Positions 25,959 through 35,543 of a stretch of DNA of 48,379 nt are shown here, piece by piece. The stretch comes from Shewanella oncorhynchi (GTDB lineage Bacteria > Pseudomonadota > Gammaproteobacteria > Enterobacterales > Shewanellaceae). Both the position numbers and the translations under genes were made by a program. The stretch spans positions 1 to 48,379 of the forward strand of contig NZ_JABAEB010000012.1 of assembly GCF_012584455.1 (NCBI RefSeq). Direction: 5' to 3'. The number at the start of each line of letters is the position of its first letter. Positions within the stretch are counted from its first letter, which is position 1. The notes beneath the pieces are model-generated. The model was not told where the DNA came from, did not search any database, and saw only the letters and a program-made list of their open reading frames with translations.

Positions 25959-27599
25959 TTATTCCTTAGCTCCAGTGCTGGCGTGATCATCTGTTGTCGT
26001 GGTTTTTGTGCTGGTCGCATTAAGTGGTTCCACCGAGCTGGCATTTAAATAAAAACTGCGGCGAACATCTTTGTTTAAACACTCGCCGTCGAGATTGTTG
26101 ACTGAGCCCGAGCGGACGAGATCGGCAATCAGGTTATTGGCGCAGGATTGATAGGCCACACCGTGGGTCGCATAAGGAGCGACAAAGTGCTTGGCATTGG
26201 TGAGTTTTTCCATCGCTAACTCGCCCCAACTCGGTGGTGTCGCGGGGTCGATTTCGCCGGATAACAACAAGGTTGGAATGTTGCTGTTAATGGGCTCGCT
26301 AAAGTTGTTATCGACCGCAGGCACTTTCCATATTGAACAAGTCGCCTCTAAGCCATCGAGCATGGTTCTGCCCATAAAGGATTTTTTGGCCTGCTCGCGC
26401 ATGGTTGGGGTAATGCGGTGCATATCTTCGCCACAGACCACAGAGGCGTGCATGCCCATCGCCATGTCAGCATTGTCGATAGTGAGGGCATAGAGGCCGA
26501 GTATGGGTTGGAAGTTGTTTTTCGATGCTTGATGAATCGCATGGGGCAAGAGGGCGCGCACATTGGCTTGATACAGCGCCATGCGGATCGAGCCAGAGAA
26601 TTTACCGCGCGTCATGGTTAACATGGTTTTTTCGCCCGTGACGGGATCGTAAACGTTTTCCATCACAGGGCCTGTGGCGAGCTTAGCGTCGACTCGCTCA
26701 AAGTCTGCCTTTAACTGGGGGAATTGACTGTTACAGGCGGCGGTTGCTTGGCAATCCTTAAACAATAAGTCGAAGCCACGATCAATCGCAGAGCCGATTT
26801 CTAATACGCTTTGCTGCATGGGCACTATGCCGTCTAAGGTCACTGTGGCTAAGTGCTCTGGATATAAACGCATGTAAAGTTGCGCCATGCGAGTGCCGTA
26901 GGAGATGCCGTAAATATGCAGTTTTTTATAGCTTAAGTGCGCACGTACGGCTTCGAAGTCTTTAATCGCATTGAGGCTGCCATATTGAGTCACGTCGGCA
27001 TCAATTTTGGCTAAGCATTTTTGCGTTTCGGCTAAGGTATCGACATTATCGTCATCGAAGGGCAGTGGAGATTGAGCACCTTCATCGCAGGCCAGCACAT
27101 TCGAACGGCCTGTGCCCCTTTGATCGATCAGTAAAATATCCCGCTGTTGGCGGACTTTGCTCAGCATGGCATCGAAACCTGCCGCGTTCTCTATGGCCGA
27201 TTGTCCTGGGCCGCCTGCAATCGCCAGCAAGGCTTCTTCATGGTTGGCATTTTTCACCGCAGGCAAAACAACGTAATGCACTTGGATCTGTTTGCCATCG
27301 GGTTTGTTAGGGTTTTCTGGCACAGTCACAAAACCGCAGTTTAGGCGATCGGAAACGCCTTCCACATAACAAGTGTCGGTGTCATTCGCCATGTTCCTAG
27401 CTATATCAGCCGTCGCTTGTGTCTCTTGGCTTTTCACATCACTCGCCCACGTCGCTGTACTTGCCATTGCCAGTATGAGGGCGCTCATTCTCAAAGTACG
27501 CGTGTGCCATGTGGCACTAGTCGCACTATGGCGTGGCTGAGTTGGCACAAGGCGTTGAACTGTGTTGCTTAACTTCCTGTGTGTCATGCTATCTATCAT
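25959..27599 (-). CDS. Secreted alpha/beta-hydrolase (TAP-like tripeptidyl aminopeptidase)
   Basis: 546 residues. A basic N-terminus followed by a hydrophobic stretch ending TATWASD (about residue 52) suggests secretion. The alpha/beta-hydrolase core (AIAGGPGQSA oxyanion region, nucleophile S in GISYGTRMAQL) and a C-terminal TAP-like domain with LLLSGEIDPATPP (Asp) and APYATHGVAYQSC (His) give a complete triad. Related enzymes release N-terminal di- or tripeptides or prolines. Co-expression with a NatAB-type exporter suggests an envelope or peptide-related role, but this is inference. Start ATG has GGAAAG upstream. Confidence 0.87.
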   Translation of the reverse strand: MIDSMTHRKLSNTVQRLVPTQPRHSATSATWHTRTLRMSALILAMASTATWASDVKSQETQATADIARNMANDTDTCYVEGVSDRLNCGFVTVPENPNKPDGKQIQVHYVVLPAVKNANHEEALLAIAGGPGQSAIENAAGFDAMLSKVRQQRDILLIDQRGTGRSNVLACDEGAQSPLPFDDDNVDTLAETQKCLAKIDADVTQYGSLNAIKDFEAVRAHLSYKKLHIYGISYGTRMAQLYMRLYPEHLATVTLDGIVPMQQSVLEIGSAIDRGFDLLFKDCQATAACNSQFPQLKADFERVDAKLATGPVMENVYDPVTGEKTMLTMTRGKFSGSIRMALYQANVRALLPHAIHQASKNNFQPILGLYALTIDNADMAMGMHASVVCGEDMHRITPTMREQAKKSFMGRTMLDGLEATCSIWKVPAVDNNFSEPINSNIPTLLLSGEIDPATPPSWGELAMEKLTNAKHFVAPYATHGVAYQSCANNLIADLVRSGSVNNLDGECLNKDVRRSFYLNASSVEPLNATSTKTTTTDDHASTGAKE

Positions 27600-27649
27600 G
27601 CGCGCTTTCCTTTTTGCATTTCAGGACGAGTGTGTTAATTTAAATACCA

Positions 27650-27683
27650 GTGTATCGGTGTATCAATGTATTAATACAGTGTG
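27650..27683. promoter_or_regulatory. Candidate GntR (YtrA-type) operator
   Basis: Three tandem 8-mers GTGTATCG, GTGTATCA, ATGTATTA (27650-27673) run into ATACAGTGTG. Within them TGTATTAATACA (27667-27678) is a perfect 12-bp palindrome. The site lies in the 93-bp gap between the divergent hydrolase and GntR genes, 15 bases before the GntR ATG, which fits autoregulation of both directions. Confidence 0.6.
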
Positions 27684-27692
27684 TAAAGGCTA

Positions 27693-28064
27693 ATGTTAGA
27701 ACTTTTAAATGTCAACCCCAGCAGTGGTGAACCCATTTACAAACAATTACACGAACAAGTCGTGCGTTTAATTGTGGGCGGTCAACTGCAAGTGGAAGAC
27801 GTATTACCCTCAGTGCGCCAGATTGCTGAGCATTTAGCGGTGAATCCCATGACCGTTTCCCGCGCCATTCAACAGCTGGTTGACCAAGGTTGGCTCGAAC
27901 GCCGCCGTGGCCAAGCGACAAAAGTTGCGTTGCGAACTGAGACTATGGCATCGGGTATTAGCCTGCTCGAACCCCAGCTCGATGCCCTGTTGTCGCAGGC
28001 AAAGCAGTTAGGTGTCAGCTTGCCCGAGTTGCTGCAATTGCTAAATGAGCGCTGGCAAGATTAG
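27693..28064 (+). CDS. GntR-family transcriptional regulator, YtrA subfamily
   Basis: 123 residues. The N-terminal GntR winged helix (about 10-78) has PIYKQLHEQVVRLIVGG, LPSVRQIAEHLAVNPMTVSRA and the wing LVDQGWLERRRGQ. Only a short helical tail follows, as in the YtrA subfamily, whose members sit beside and repress ABC transporter genes. It is upstream of an ABC ATPase and permease on the same strand and divergent from a second, NatAB-like, ABC unit. Confidence 0.92.
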   Translation: MLELLNVNPSSGEPIYKQLHEQVVRLIVGGQLQVEDVLPSVRQIAEHLAVNPMTVSRAIQQLVDQGWLERRRGQATKVALRTETMASGISLLEPQLDALLSQAKQLGVSLPELLQLLNERWQD

Positions 28065-28106
28065 AAAGTAATGTACCGATAAATAGCATAAAAAGGATGA
28101 AATTCG

Positions 28107-28970
28107 ATGGACCAAAAGCGCACGCCAATACTTGAATTTAACCGAGTGAATAAAGCCTTTCGCGGTAAAGGCGTGGGTGAAAAGTGGGCGCTTAAGGATT
28201 TATCGTTAACTTTGTCGGCGGGTATGGTGGTGGGGTTATTGGGGCAAAATGGGGCGGGTAAATCGACCCTAATGCGCTGCGCCTTGGGTGTGCTCACACC
28301 GGATTCTGGCAGTATTGTTACTTTAGGCGAAACGCCCGAAAATTTAACCTCAAAGGCAAAGGAGCGTTTAGGTTATGTACCGCAGCAACCTTTTGGTTAT
28401 GAAGGTTTTACCATTGAACGCGCCCTCGATTTACACCGCAGCTTTTATCCCAATTGGGACATGCAATTAGAGCAAGATTGGTTGGTACGTTTCGAGTTAG
28501 ATGTGACCCAACAGGTGCAGCGTTTATCGGTTGGGCAAAGGCAGTCGCTAGCCTTGATTATGGCGATGGCCTATCGCCCTGAGTTGTTAATCCTCGATGA
28601 ACCCGTTGCCAGCCTCGACCCTATAGTCCGGCGCAAATTTATGGTCGATTTGTTCGATCTCGCCCTTGAATCTGGCTCTGCCGTGCTGTTTTCATCCCAT
28701 ATCACCTCAGATCTAGAGCGAGTTGCCAGCCATGTGGCATTGATTAAACAGGGTGAGTTAGTGCTGTTTAAGGAAATCGATGCCCTGCGTGAAGAAGTGC
28801 GCTTACTCACTCTCGTGCCCGAAACTGTGTTGCCTGAGTCCATTACAGTGCTGAGCCGTGTTGGCGATTCGGTGCTGGTGGATTTAGGTGAGCACAGCGC
28901 GTCAATATCAGGTGTGTTAAAGAATGAAGCTTTAAACTTGGAGCAACTGTTTATGGAGCTACACAGATGA
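28107..28970 (+). CDS. ABC transporter ATP-binding protein
   Basis: 287 residues. Walker A GQNGAGKST, Q-loop VPQQPFGY, signature LSVGQRQSLAL, Walker B LLILDEPVASLD, and H-loop LFSSHITSD are intact. A C-terminal extension (about 215-287) is present, as in YtrB-like ATPases. It follows the GntR gene by 42 bp and overlaps the permease start by 4 bp (ATGA), so the three genes form an operon. Substrate unknown. Confidence 0.9.
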   Translation: MDQKRTPILEFNRVNKAFRGKGVGEKWALKDLSLTLSAGMVVGLLGQNGAGKSTLMRCALGVLTPDSGSIVTLGETPENLTSKAKERLGYVPQQPFGYEGFTIERALDLHRSFYPNWDMQLEQDWLVRFELDVTQQVQRLSVGQRQSLALIMAMAYRPELLILDEPVASLDPIVRRKFMVDLFDLALESGSAVLFSSHITSDLERVASHVALIKQGELVLFKEIDALREEVRLLTLVPETVLPESITVLSRVGDSVLVDLGEHSASISGVLKNEALNLEQLFMELHR

Positions 28971-30283
28971 GTGTGGCGCACCATAAGCAGATACAAGTCG
29001 CGAAGGGCGAAAGAACGAGTCCACGAATGAATCCTTTCAAGGGCATGCTGCGCTTTTGGTGTTTTGATATCGGCAGTGTGAGCTTTTTAGGTATGGCTAT
29101 ACTGGGGGTGATCTTAGCTTGTATCGCCGCAGTTTATGGTAAAAATGATAGTGCTGAACTGTTATTTTCTATGGGGATTATCTCAAGCTCGGCGGCGGTT
29201 GCATGGCAACTCATACGTCTGATGGCGAATGAATGCGCACAGTTAATTCCCCATTATCGTCGCCATATCTACATTCAAAGTGTCACTGTTTTAGCTAGCG
29301 TTTTTGGCATAGGAGTCTTGTTCTGTTTAGCTTTAGGTTTGACGGCTAGCCTAGCGAGCTTAGTGCTGGCTTTGGTGATGAGTTTAACTTTTATTTGGCT
29401 TTGTTTACTCAGTACTCAGTGGTTTTATGCTTCGTTTTTACTTTTTGTCTTAATGCCATTTATCCCATTGATTGTAGAGCACATTCCCCTTTGGCTAAGT
29501 GCTATTGCCCTGCTGATTTTAGGTATGCTGATTGCGCGTGCATGCCGTATTTTACCTTGGCGCGCTGAGGCGAGGACGGTATATCTCAATGGTCTCGAAA
29601 TGGGGTGGTTTTGGCTGCCGAATCTGCAATCCATGCGTATCTTGAGTCGCTTCGAGCGTTATTTGCATCCCACCAATTTTTTTATTGGCCCTATGTTGAC
29701 GATTTTACTGCTGCTATTGCCCGTAGTCTGCTTAGTGCTTGGGCTGTTGTCGCATCAATTTCATTTGAATATCCCTGTATTATTGTTTTTGGCGCAGTTC
29801 AGTGTGATTAGTTGTTCGCTGGTGCATTGGAGCCGAGTGCAACGCTCGCGCTCGACAGAAACCTTATTGTTGATGCCAGGGTTTGATGGTCGAAAAGGAT
29901 TCATAGCGGCATTTTGCCTTGGACAGCAAAGACTCCTGAATGTGGTCGTCGGCATTATGCTGGCGTGTAGTCTGCTGTTGGGCTGGCTCAATGGTGATCT
30001 GAATATGCAGTTAGTGGGTCATCTGGTGCTCAGCACTTACTGGGCCTGCGCCTTGACGTTAGGTTTTGGCTGTATGTGTCGCCGAGTTTTGCATATCACG
30101 CTCACTATGATGGTCGTCGCGGGGCATTCCCTGTGGGTGTCTATCAGCCTTACCTCTTTACGTGATGGCGGCAATTTAACTAATTGGTTGCTATGGGATC
30201 TACTCTTAATACTGCTGGGGCAAGCGGTGCTGATTTGGGGCAAGAGAACCCTCTGGAAGGGCGATGTTATGAGGTCATGTTGA
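28967..30283 (+). CDS. ABC transporter permease, multi-span membrane protein
   Basis: 438 residues with about ten to twelve hydrophobic segments (for example 47-68, 110-150, 155-200, 245-290) and short connecting loops. No strong family motif is visible; the permease role is inferred from the 4-bp overlap with the ATPase gene and membership of the GntR-YtrA-type operon. An internal ATG encoding MNPFKGMLRFW is a possible later start, since the preceding 20 residues are hydrophilic. Confidence 0.8.
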   Translation: MSVAHHKQIQVAKGERTSPRMNPFKGMLRFWCFDIGSVSFLGMAILGVILACIAAVYGKNDSAELLFSMGIISSSAAVAWQLIRLMANECAQLIPHYRRHIYIQSVTVLASVFGIGVLFCLALGLTASLASLVLALVMSLTFIWLCLLSTQWFYASFLLFVLMPFIPLIVEHIPLWLSAIALLILGMLIARACRILPWRAEARTVYLNGLEMGWFWLPNLQSMRILSRFERYLHPTNFFIGPMLTILLLLLPVVCLVLGLLSHQFHLNIPVLLFLAQFSVISCSLVHWSRVQRSRSTETLLLMPGFDGRKGFIAAFCLGQQRLLNVVVGIMLACSLLLGWLNGDLNMQLVGHLVLSTYWACALTLGFGCMCRRVLHITLTMMVVAGHSLWVSISLTSLRDGGNLTNWLLWDLLLILLGQAVLIWGKRTLWKGDVMRSC

Positions 30284-30475
30284 CGTTCTGAGATTAAATT
30301 TTGTTCGCCCTGACAAGTAAGTGAAACTAAGAGTGGTACGCCGCTAAAGCCTATTTACAGCGTGATTTGGGCGACATTTGCACAACATTAGAGCAAAAAC
30401 TCTTAGTTTTTATTTGGCCTTCAGGTAGAATGCTGCAAAAGCGGTACACTTGTAAGCTAAAAAGGTGAGTCTCTT

Positions 30476-32284
30476 ATGTCTCTCGATCAATATCATGTTA
30501 TTCGACTACTACAGCAGCAAAGCGAGTCTTTAAAAGACGCAGTAGCGCTGGAAGGTTTTGAAATGGCCGCTCCTTGGTATCAGGTGAGTTGGCAAGCCTT
30601 CGACCAAATCAGCAGTAAAATTGCACAAGTGTTGATCGAACTTGGCGTACAAGTGCAAGACCGTTGCGTTATTCTGGCGCAAAACTGCCCGCAGTGGACT
30701 TGTGCCGATGTCGGCACTCTCAAAACTCGTGCCGTTGTAGTGCCAATTTATCCCACCAGTACCGTCGAACAGGCGAGCTTTATCGTAAACGACGCCACCG
30801 CTAAAGTGATTTTTGTTGACGATGCTAAGCAATACGCCATGGCGTGTGAGTTGCAAGCCTTATGCCCAAGCCTAGAGCATGTGATTGTATTCGATGCCAG
30901 CGTGACACTCGCTGCCGATAATGCCAATCAGCATTGGCATCTAGATACCCTACTGGCGGGTGACACTCAGTTAAACATTGAGCAAGAAGCCGAGCTTAAT
31001 CAGCGTTTACAAGCTGCAAATCTCGATGATTTACTGACCTTAATTTATACCTCCGGCACGACGGGCGATCCTAAGGGCGTGATGCTGGATTACCGTAATA
31101 TGGCGTCTACCATACGCCAGCACGATCAAAAACTGGCCTTCCATTCTGGCGATGTGTCTTTGGCATTTTTGCCATTGAGCCATGTATTTGAGCGCAGTTG
31201 GAGTTTCTACGTCTTGTGCCGTGGCGGCCATAACGTCTATCTGCAAAATACCCAAAGAGTGAAAGAGGCGATTAGCGCCGTGCGTCCACATACCTTGTGT
31301 GTGGTGCCGCGTTTCCTCGAAAAAGTGTATAGCGCCGTACAAGATAAAGTCGCCAAATCAGCCGACGGTCGTAAGAAGTTGTTTGCTTGGGCGATGCGCG
31401 TCGGCCAACATCAGTTCGAAGTTGGCCAAGGTCGTGCTAAGGGCGGATTGTGGTTGTCGCTGCAATGGCGTTTGGCGCACAAGCTGGTATATAGCAAGCT
31501 GCAAGCCGTGCTTGGTGGCCGTTTGAAGTTTATGCCTTGCGGTGGCGCAGCCTTAGATGTGAATGTCGGTAGTTTCTTCCATGCGATTAATATTCCAGTA
31601 CTTTGTGGGTACGGTATGACAGAAACTAACGCGACTGTGACCTGCAATACCTTAGGTAATCGAGTGCCGGGTTCCAATGGACAACCTTTGCTGGAAACCG
31701 AAATTAAGCTAGGTAAGGACGATGAGATTTTAGTCCGCGGCGCGACTGTGATGCGCGGCTATTACAATCGTCCTGAAGATACCGCCGCTGCGTTTGAAGA
31801 TGGTTGGTTAAAAACCGGTGATGCAGGGCGTTTCGATGCGAACGGCAATTTATTTATTACCGATCGTATTAAAGAATTGATGAAGACCTCCAACGGTAAA
31901 TATATCGCGCCGCAAAGGGTTGAAGGCGCCGTGGGCTGTTGTCCTTTTATCGAGCAAGTGGCGATTATTGCCGATGCGCGTAATTATGTGACCGCCTTGA
32001 TTGTGCCAGCGTTTGAGTCACTGGAAGCGTGGGCGAAGGACAAAGGGCTGAAGTATGAGTCACCTTTAGAATTGCTGCGCCATAGTCATGTGGTTGAACA
32101 TTTTGAACAGCGCTTAAAGCAGTTACAGCATGAGTTGGCCGGTTTTGAACAGATTAAAAAGTTCACTCTGTTGCCTGAAGCGTTTTCGATGGAAGCGGGT
32201 TTAATCACCCCAACGCTCAAGCTGCGCCGCAAGATGATTTACCATAAATACGCCCATGAAATAAATGCTATGTACAACAACTAA
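30476..32284 (+). CDS. Long-chain acyl-CoA synthetase (AMP-binding, FAA1-like)
   Basis: 602 residues of the adenylate-forming superfamily. The P-loop is LIYTSGTTGDPKGVMLDYRN; LPLSHVFERSW, GYGMTETNATVTCN, the motif WLKTGDAGRFD, and the ITDRIKELMKTSNGKYIAP hinge follow. The long linker and ending (TPTLKLRRKMI) match bacterial FAA1/Long-chain-fatty-acid-CoA ligase forms. It activates fatty acids to acyl-CoA for degradation or lipid recycling. RBS AAAAGGTGAG. Monocistronic, with a strong terminator. Two hotdog thioesterases nearby (35.0 and 36.4 kb) may act on related acyl-CoAs. Confidence 0.93.
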   Translation: MSLDQYHVIRLLQQQSESLKDAVALEGFEMAAPWYQVSWQAFDQISSKIAQVLIELGVQVQDRCVILAQNCPQWTCADVGTLKTRAVVVPIYPTSTVEQASFIVNDATAKVIFVDDAKQYAMACELQALCPSLEHVIVFDASVTLAADNANQHWHLDTLLAGDTQLNIEQEAELNQRLQAANLDDLLTLIYTSGTTGDPKGVMLDYRNMASTIRQHDQKLAFHSGDVSLAFLPLSHVFERSWSFYVLCRGGHNVYLQNTQRVKEAISAVRPHTLCVVPRFLEKVYSAVQDKVAKSADGRKKLFAWAMRVGQHQFEVGQGRAKGGLWLSLQWRLAHKLVYSKLQAVLGGRLKFMPCGGAALDVNVGSFFHAINIPVLCGYGMTETNATVTCNTLGNRVPGSNGQPLLETEIKLGKDDEILVRGATVMRGYYNRPEDTAAAFEDGWLKTGDAGRFDANGNLFITDRIKELMKTSNGKYIAPQRVEGAVGCCPFIEQVAIIADARNYVTALIVPAFESLEAWAKDKGLKYESPLELLRHSHVVEHFEQRLKQLQHELAGFEQIKKFTLLPEAFSMEAGLITPTLKLRRKMIYHKYAHEINAMYNN

Positions 32285-32303
32285 TTGTTAAGTTGTTGTT
32301 GCT

Positions 32304-32330
32304 AAAGGCCGCAGGAGCGGCCTTTTTTTT
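32304..32330 (+). terminator. Rho-independent terminator after the acyl-CoA synthetase gene
   Basis: 8-bp perfect stem AAGGCCGC/GCGGCCTT with AGGA loop and eight to nine T residues. Confidence 0.95.
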
Positions 32331-32426
32331 ATCTACTACTTCCTGAAGTGCTTTTCTTCGCTTAAAATTCGCCCCGTTTACTGGTGCGCATGAGGCGCGA
32401 GGCGTCGGTATAAAAGGTGTAGTTAA

Positions 32427-34883
32427 ATGGAACTTTCGATTCGTAGTTTATTCACTGCAGTGAGTGCGGTGTTGTTATCTTCTTTAACTGTCATTCCTGC
32501 AGCTGACGCTGAGGATTACGACAAAATCGTCCATGGCCCAGTGGACTTGCCTAACGGGCAATGGCTCAATTTCTATCAAAAAGATCATAAAGTGTGGGGC
32601 GAAATGCTCTATGGCGATGCGCCCGGCGTGCGTCTTGATGATTATGGTTCTGCTGAAGTGGTTGCGGTTTTTTACCTCGATTTTGATAAAGGTGGCACCA
32701 AAGAAGTGGTTGTCATGCTGAAAGATGCCGATGGTCAGCATTTACGGGGCTATGGTTTTGAAGGAGATGATCTTACAAAACTCCCCCGTCTACAGGTTGT
32801 GCTCGATGAAGTGGCACCAACCTTAACCTCGTTTACCGTGGGTAGCGTTCGTAAAGTACTAAGCCAAATTCCGCCGCAACAATACCGTATGACCTATGAT
32901 GTTGACGCGATTGAAGATCCCGCTATTAAAGCGGTTGTCGATGGTTCTACTAAGCTCAAGCCGACCTTAGTGGGTTATCGTAATTCCGAAGGTTCACCCG
33001 TCGATGTGAAGACCGCCGTCGAATATAAATTACGTTATCCACTGACTCGTAAAGATAAAGATGCCCAAGGGATTGAGCGCCAATATAGCTTAGTGACCAC
33101 CTTTGATCGCAGTGGTTATAGCGAAGAAGACGGCAGTTTTGTATTGGTGAGCGTGGCCTTTGAGGCCGATGACTTTGATTGGCTTAAAAGTGGTGGTGCC
33201 GTGATCCCTAAAACAGGCCCATCCTATGATTTTATGAGTATGGGCATGGGGAGCACTTGGGCAGGGCTTGCCAGTGAAAGTCATTATGCCCAAGGTGTGC
33301 TCGATGGCCCGTATGCAGCCTACGATGGTCGCAATGGTAGCGTGGTTTACTCTGGTAACTACAAACAGGGCAAAAAAGTCGGTAAGTGGATGGAGACAGA
33401 GAACCAAGCCATTTATTGGGAAGGCGAATATCTTGACGGTAAAAAGCAAGGTAAATGGATTGCACAGTCGATGTTCGATGAGGCAGATAACTTTGGTTTT
33501 GCCCATTACAATCAGGATGTGCTCGACGGCCCCTACGAAGTCTATGAGCCCGATTATGACTCCAGTGCAGAAGGCGATAAGCGATTAGTGGCAAAAGGTA
33601 TTTATCTTAATGGCGTAAAAGATGGCGAGTGGCTTGAGGCTGATGGCAGCAAAGGCCAATATCAAAAGGGTGTGAAGCAAGGCGCTTGGGTCGATAAAGT
33701 GACGAGCGGACATTTCCGTGATCAAGTAGGTGAAGGCGCCTATCTTGCAGGAAAACGCACTGGCCTTTGGGCATTTAAAGCCGAAGATGGGACTCGTACC
33801 GAAGTGAACTATGTCAATGGCTTACGTCAAGGAGAGTCTAAATCATTCGACAAAAATAATCTGATGTTTAATACCCGTCATTATGAGCAGGGTCGCCTTA
33901 ATGGTCAGAGTATTTGGTATTCAAGTCCGAATGTCGTGGTGGATATCGCTAACTACCGCCAAGGAGAGTTGGATGGTCAGCAAATGCGCTTTAATCCCCA
34001 GAACGGTGAGCTGACTGAACTAACGAGTTATAAATTCAATGAAGCGGTGACGCTTAAGCCTTCGCACGATGAATGTATTATGCGTGAGAATCCCTACTCA
34101 GATGATTGTGAAGGGGTGATTAATGGTAAAAATGAAGAAATTTCATCGATAAAACACGGTGAGCAGCGCGAATATCATAGCAGCGGCTCCTTGTATAAAT
34201 TGGCTTATTACACCAATGGCGCTGTAGATAAAGAATATCAGTTTGATTCCAATGGCCGTTTATTAAATTTAAAAACGTACAAAGCGGGTAAGGAATACGG
34301 CCCAAGTATCAGTTATTCCACTGATGGTGGTTACTCACTCTCCCGATATGGTCACCAAGTGAATAACCGTGTCTCTGGCCCCCATTACAGTTTCTATCCT
34401 AATGGCCAATTAAGAAGCCTGTGGAACTACTGCCAGCAAGAAGGCGAAACCTGGAACGGTGAACCTTATTTCTGGGATAACGCCATTGCGCGCTGCGGCA
34501 TACAGCGCGAGTACTTTGATAATGGTGCCGTGAGTTGTATTGAAGACCTCGATAGCAATTATGCCGTGGATAAAGTGTGTTACGACATGAATGGCAAGAT
34601 AGCGAATGAAATGCTGCGTATCGATGAACAGCATGTGATCCACAAGCGCTACATTAACGGTGTCATCTATTCCGAAGAGCCGGGTTTTGCCGATTACTCA
34701 CATATCACTAAGGGCCGTAAGATTTATCACTTAGAGAACCCAAAAACTCATGGGGTGTATAAGTCTTATAAAAATGGCAAGTTAGAATACGAGAAAATGT
34801 ATGATATGGGTAAGGCTGGATGCCTTAAAAAGTACGATGCTAACGGCAAGCAAACCCCAGAAACGGCGAGTTGTCAGTTTTAA
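32427..34883 (+). CDS. Large secreted MORN/YwqK-type repeat protein
   Basis: 818 residues. An N-terminal signal peptide ends near AADAED (residue 29). An N-terminal domain (about 30-270) without recognised family is followed by many short G-x-Y/W repeats of the MORN or YwqK type (about 285-560 and 590-800), such as GPYAAYDGRNGSVVYSG, GKKVGKWME, GEYLDGKKQGKWI, GPHYSFYPNGQLRSLW. Such repeats form beta-meander rods. A cysteine-rich stretch is near residues 550 and 670-720. Periplasmic or surface location and function are unknown. Possible relation to YwqK-family antitoxins is only at repeat level. Confidence 0.8.
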   Translation: MELSIRSLFTAVSAVLLSSLTVIPAADAEDYDKIVHGPVDLPNGQWLNFYQKDHKVWGEMLYGDAPGVRLDDYGSAEVVAVFYLDFDKGGTKEVVVMLKDADGQHLRGYGFEGDDLTKLPRLQVVLDEVAPTLTSFTVGSVRKVLSQIPPQQYRMTYDVDAIEDPAIKAVVDGSTKLKPTLVGYRNSEGSPVDVKTAVEYKLRYPLTRKDKDAQGIERQYSLVTTFDRSGYSEEDGSFVLVSVAFEADDFDWLKSGGAVIPKTGPSYDFMSMGMGSTWAGLASESHYAQGVLDGPYAAYDGRNGSVVYSGNYKQGKKVGKWMETENQAIYWEGEYLDGKKQGKWIAQSMFDEADNFGFAHYNQDVLDGPYEVYEPDYDSSAEGDKRLVAKGIYLNGVKDGEWLEADGSKGQYQKGVKQGAWVDKVTSGHFRDQVGEGAYLAGKRTGLWAFKAEDGTRTEVNYVNGLRQGESKSFDKNNLMFNTRHYEQGRLNGQSIWYSSPNVVVDIANYRQGELDGQQMRFNPQNGELTELTSYKFNEAVTLKPSHDECIMRENPYSDDCEGVINGKNEEISSIKHGEQREYHSSGSLYKLAYYTNGAVDKEYQFDSNGRLLNLKTYKAGKEYGPSISYSTDGGYSLSRYGHQVNNRVSGPHYSFYPNGQLRSLWNYCQQEGETWNGEPYFWDNAIARCGIQREYFDNGAVSCIEDLDSNYAVDKVCYDMNGKIANEMLRIDEQHVIHKRYINGVIYSEEPGFADYSHITKGRKIYHLENPKTHGVYKSYKNGKLEYEKMYDMGKAGCLKKYDANGKQTPETASCQF

Positions 34884-35009
34884 AATGCTAGGTTTGGGCT
34901 AGTGGCTAGAACCTGTTTGGCTTAGGATAATGGATGAGTTTGGTGGTTTGGTTTCATTGCGATAATCACCACGCTCTTCCATTCATAAAATAATAAAAAG
35001 GAAGTTTGC

Positions 35010-35420
35010 ATGTCAGCCACAGAATACAGTCTCGAAATCAATCCCAGATTTACTGAAACCGACGGCCTCGGCCATATCAACAACACTGTGATCCCCGTAT
35101 GGTGTGAAGCGGCGCGCACGCCAATCTTTGAGATTTTTAATCCCGAGTTAGATTTGCATCAGTGGAACTTAATCGTCGCGGGGTTTACCGTGGCATTTAT
35201 CGCGCCGACTTACTATGGCAAGAGTGTCACAGTAAAAACCTATGTCAGCCGTATCGGTAATAGCAGCTTCGAGCTGACCCAAACCTGTTGGCAAGCGGGC
35301 AACAAGACCGCCGAAGTAAAAACTACACTCGTACATTACGATTACAGCAGTGAAAAAAGCCGCCCGATTCCAGAAGATATCCGTGAAATGCTCGCTAATC
35401 TGAATGGTGAAAGCGCTTAG
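35010..35420 (+). CDS. Hotdog-fold acyl-CoA thioesterase (4HBT/YbgC-like)
   Basis: 136 residues. The active-site region RFTETDGLGHINNTVIPVWCEAAR carries the acidic residue and HINN motif typical of 4-hydroxybenzoyl-CoA-type thioesterases (D in TDGLGHINN). RBS AAGGAAG lies upstream. It probably hydrolyses short- or medium-chain acyl-CoA; the exact substrate is not readable. Confidence 0.88.
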   Translation: MSATEYSLEINPRFTETDGLGHINNTVIPVWCEAARTPIFEIFNPELDLHQWNLIVAGFTVAFIAPTYYGKSVTVKTYVSRIGNSSFELTQTCWQAGNKTAEVKTTLVHYDYSSEKSRPIPEDIREMLANLNGESA

Positions 35421-35489
35421 TCTACTTACTCTTTCGGTCAGCGTAATTGCAATTGCGCTGCTGAAGGGTTAATTTGTCGACCCGCTAAC

Positions 35490-35505
35490 TGTGATGCAGA
35501 TCACT
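35490..35505. promoter_or_regulatory. CRP-binding site upstream of the HPP gene
   Basis: TGTGATGCAGATCACT matches the CRP consensus TGTGA-N6-TCACA at 9 of 10 half-site bases. It ends 39 bases before the ATG at 35544. In Shewanella CRP controls many anaerobic-respiration genes, so the downstream gene may be CRP-activated or repressed. Confidence 0.65.
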
Positions 35506-35543
35506 TATCTGTATCACTTAATTTTTATCGGTTCGGATTAACC

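Noticed and set aside
30440..30458. Possible FabR/DesT-like operator before the acyl-CoA synthetase gene
   Set aside because: Only TACA/TGTA is symmetric; the outer AGC/GCT is off by one base, too weak to claim.
32427..34883. Many antisense and out-of-frame ORFs inside the MORN-repeat gene
   Set aside because: They lie wholly within a signal-peptide-bearing repeat protein with proper RBS and carry no motifs.
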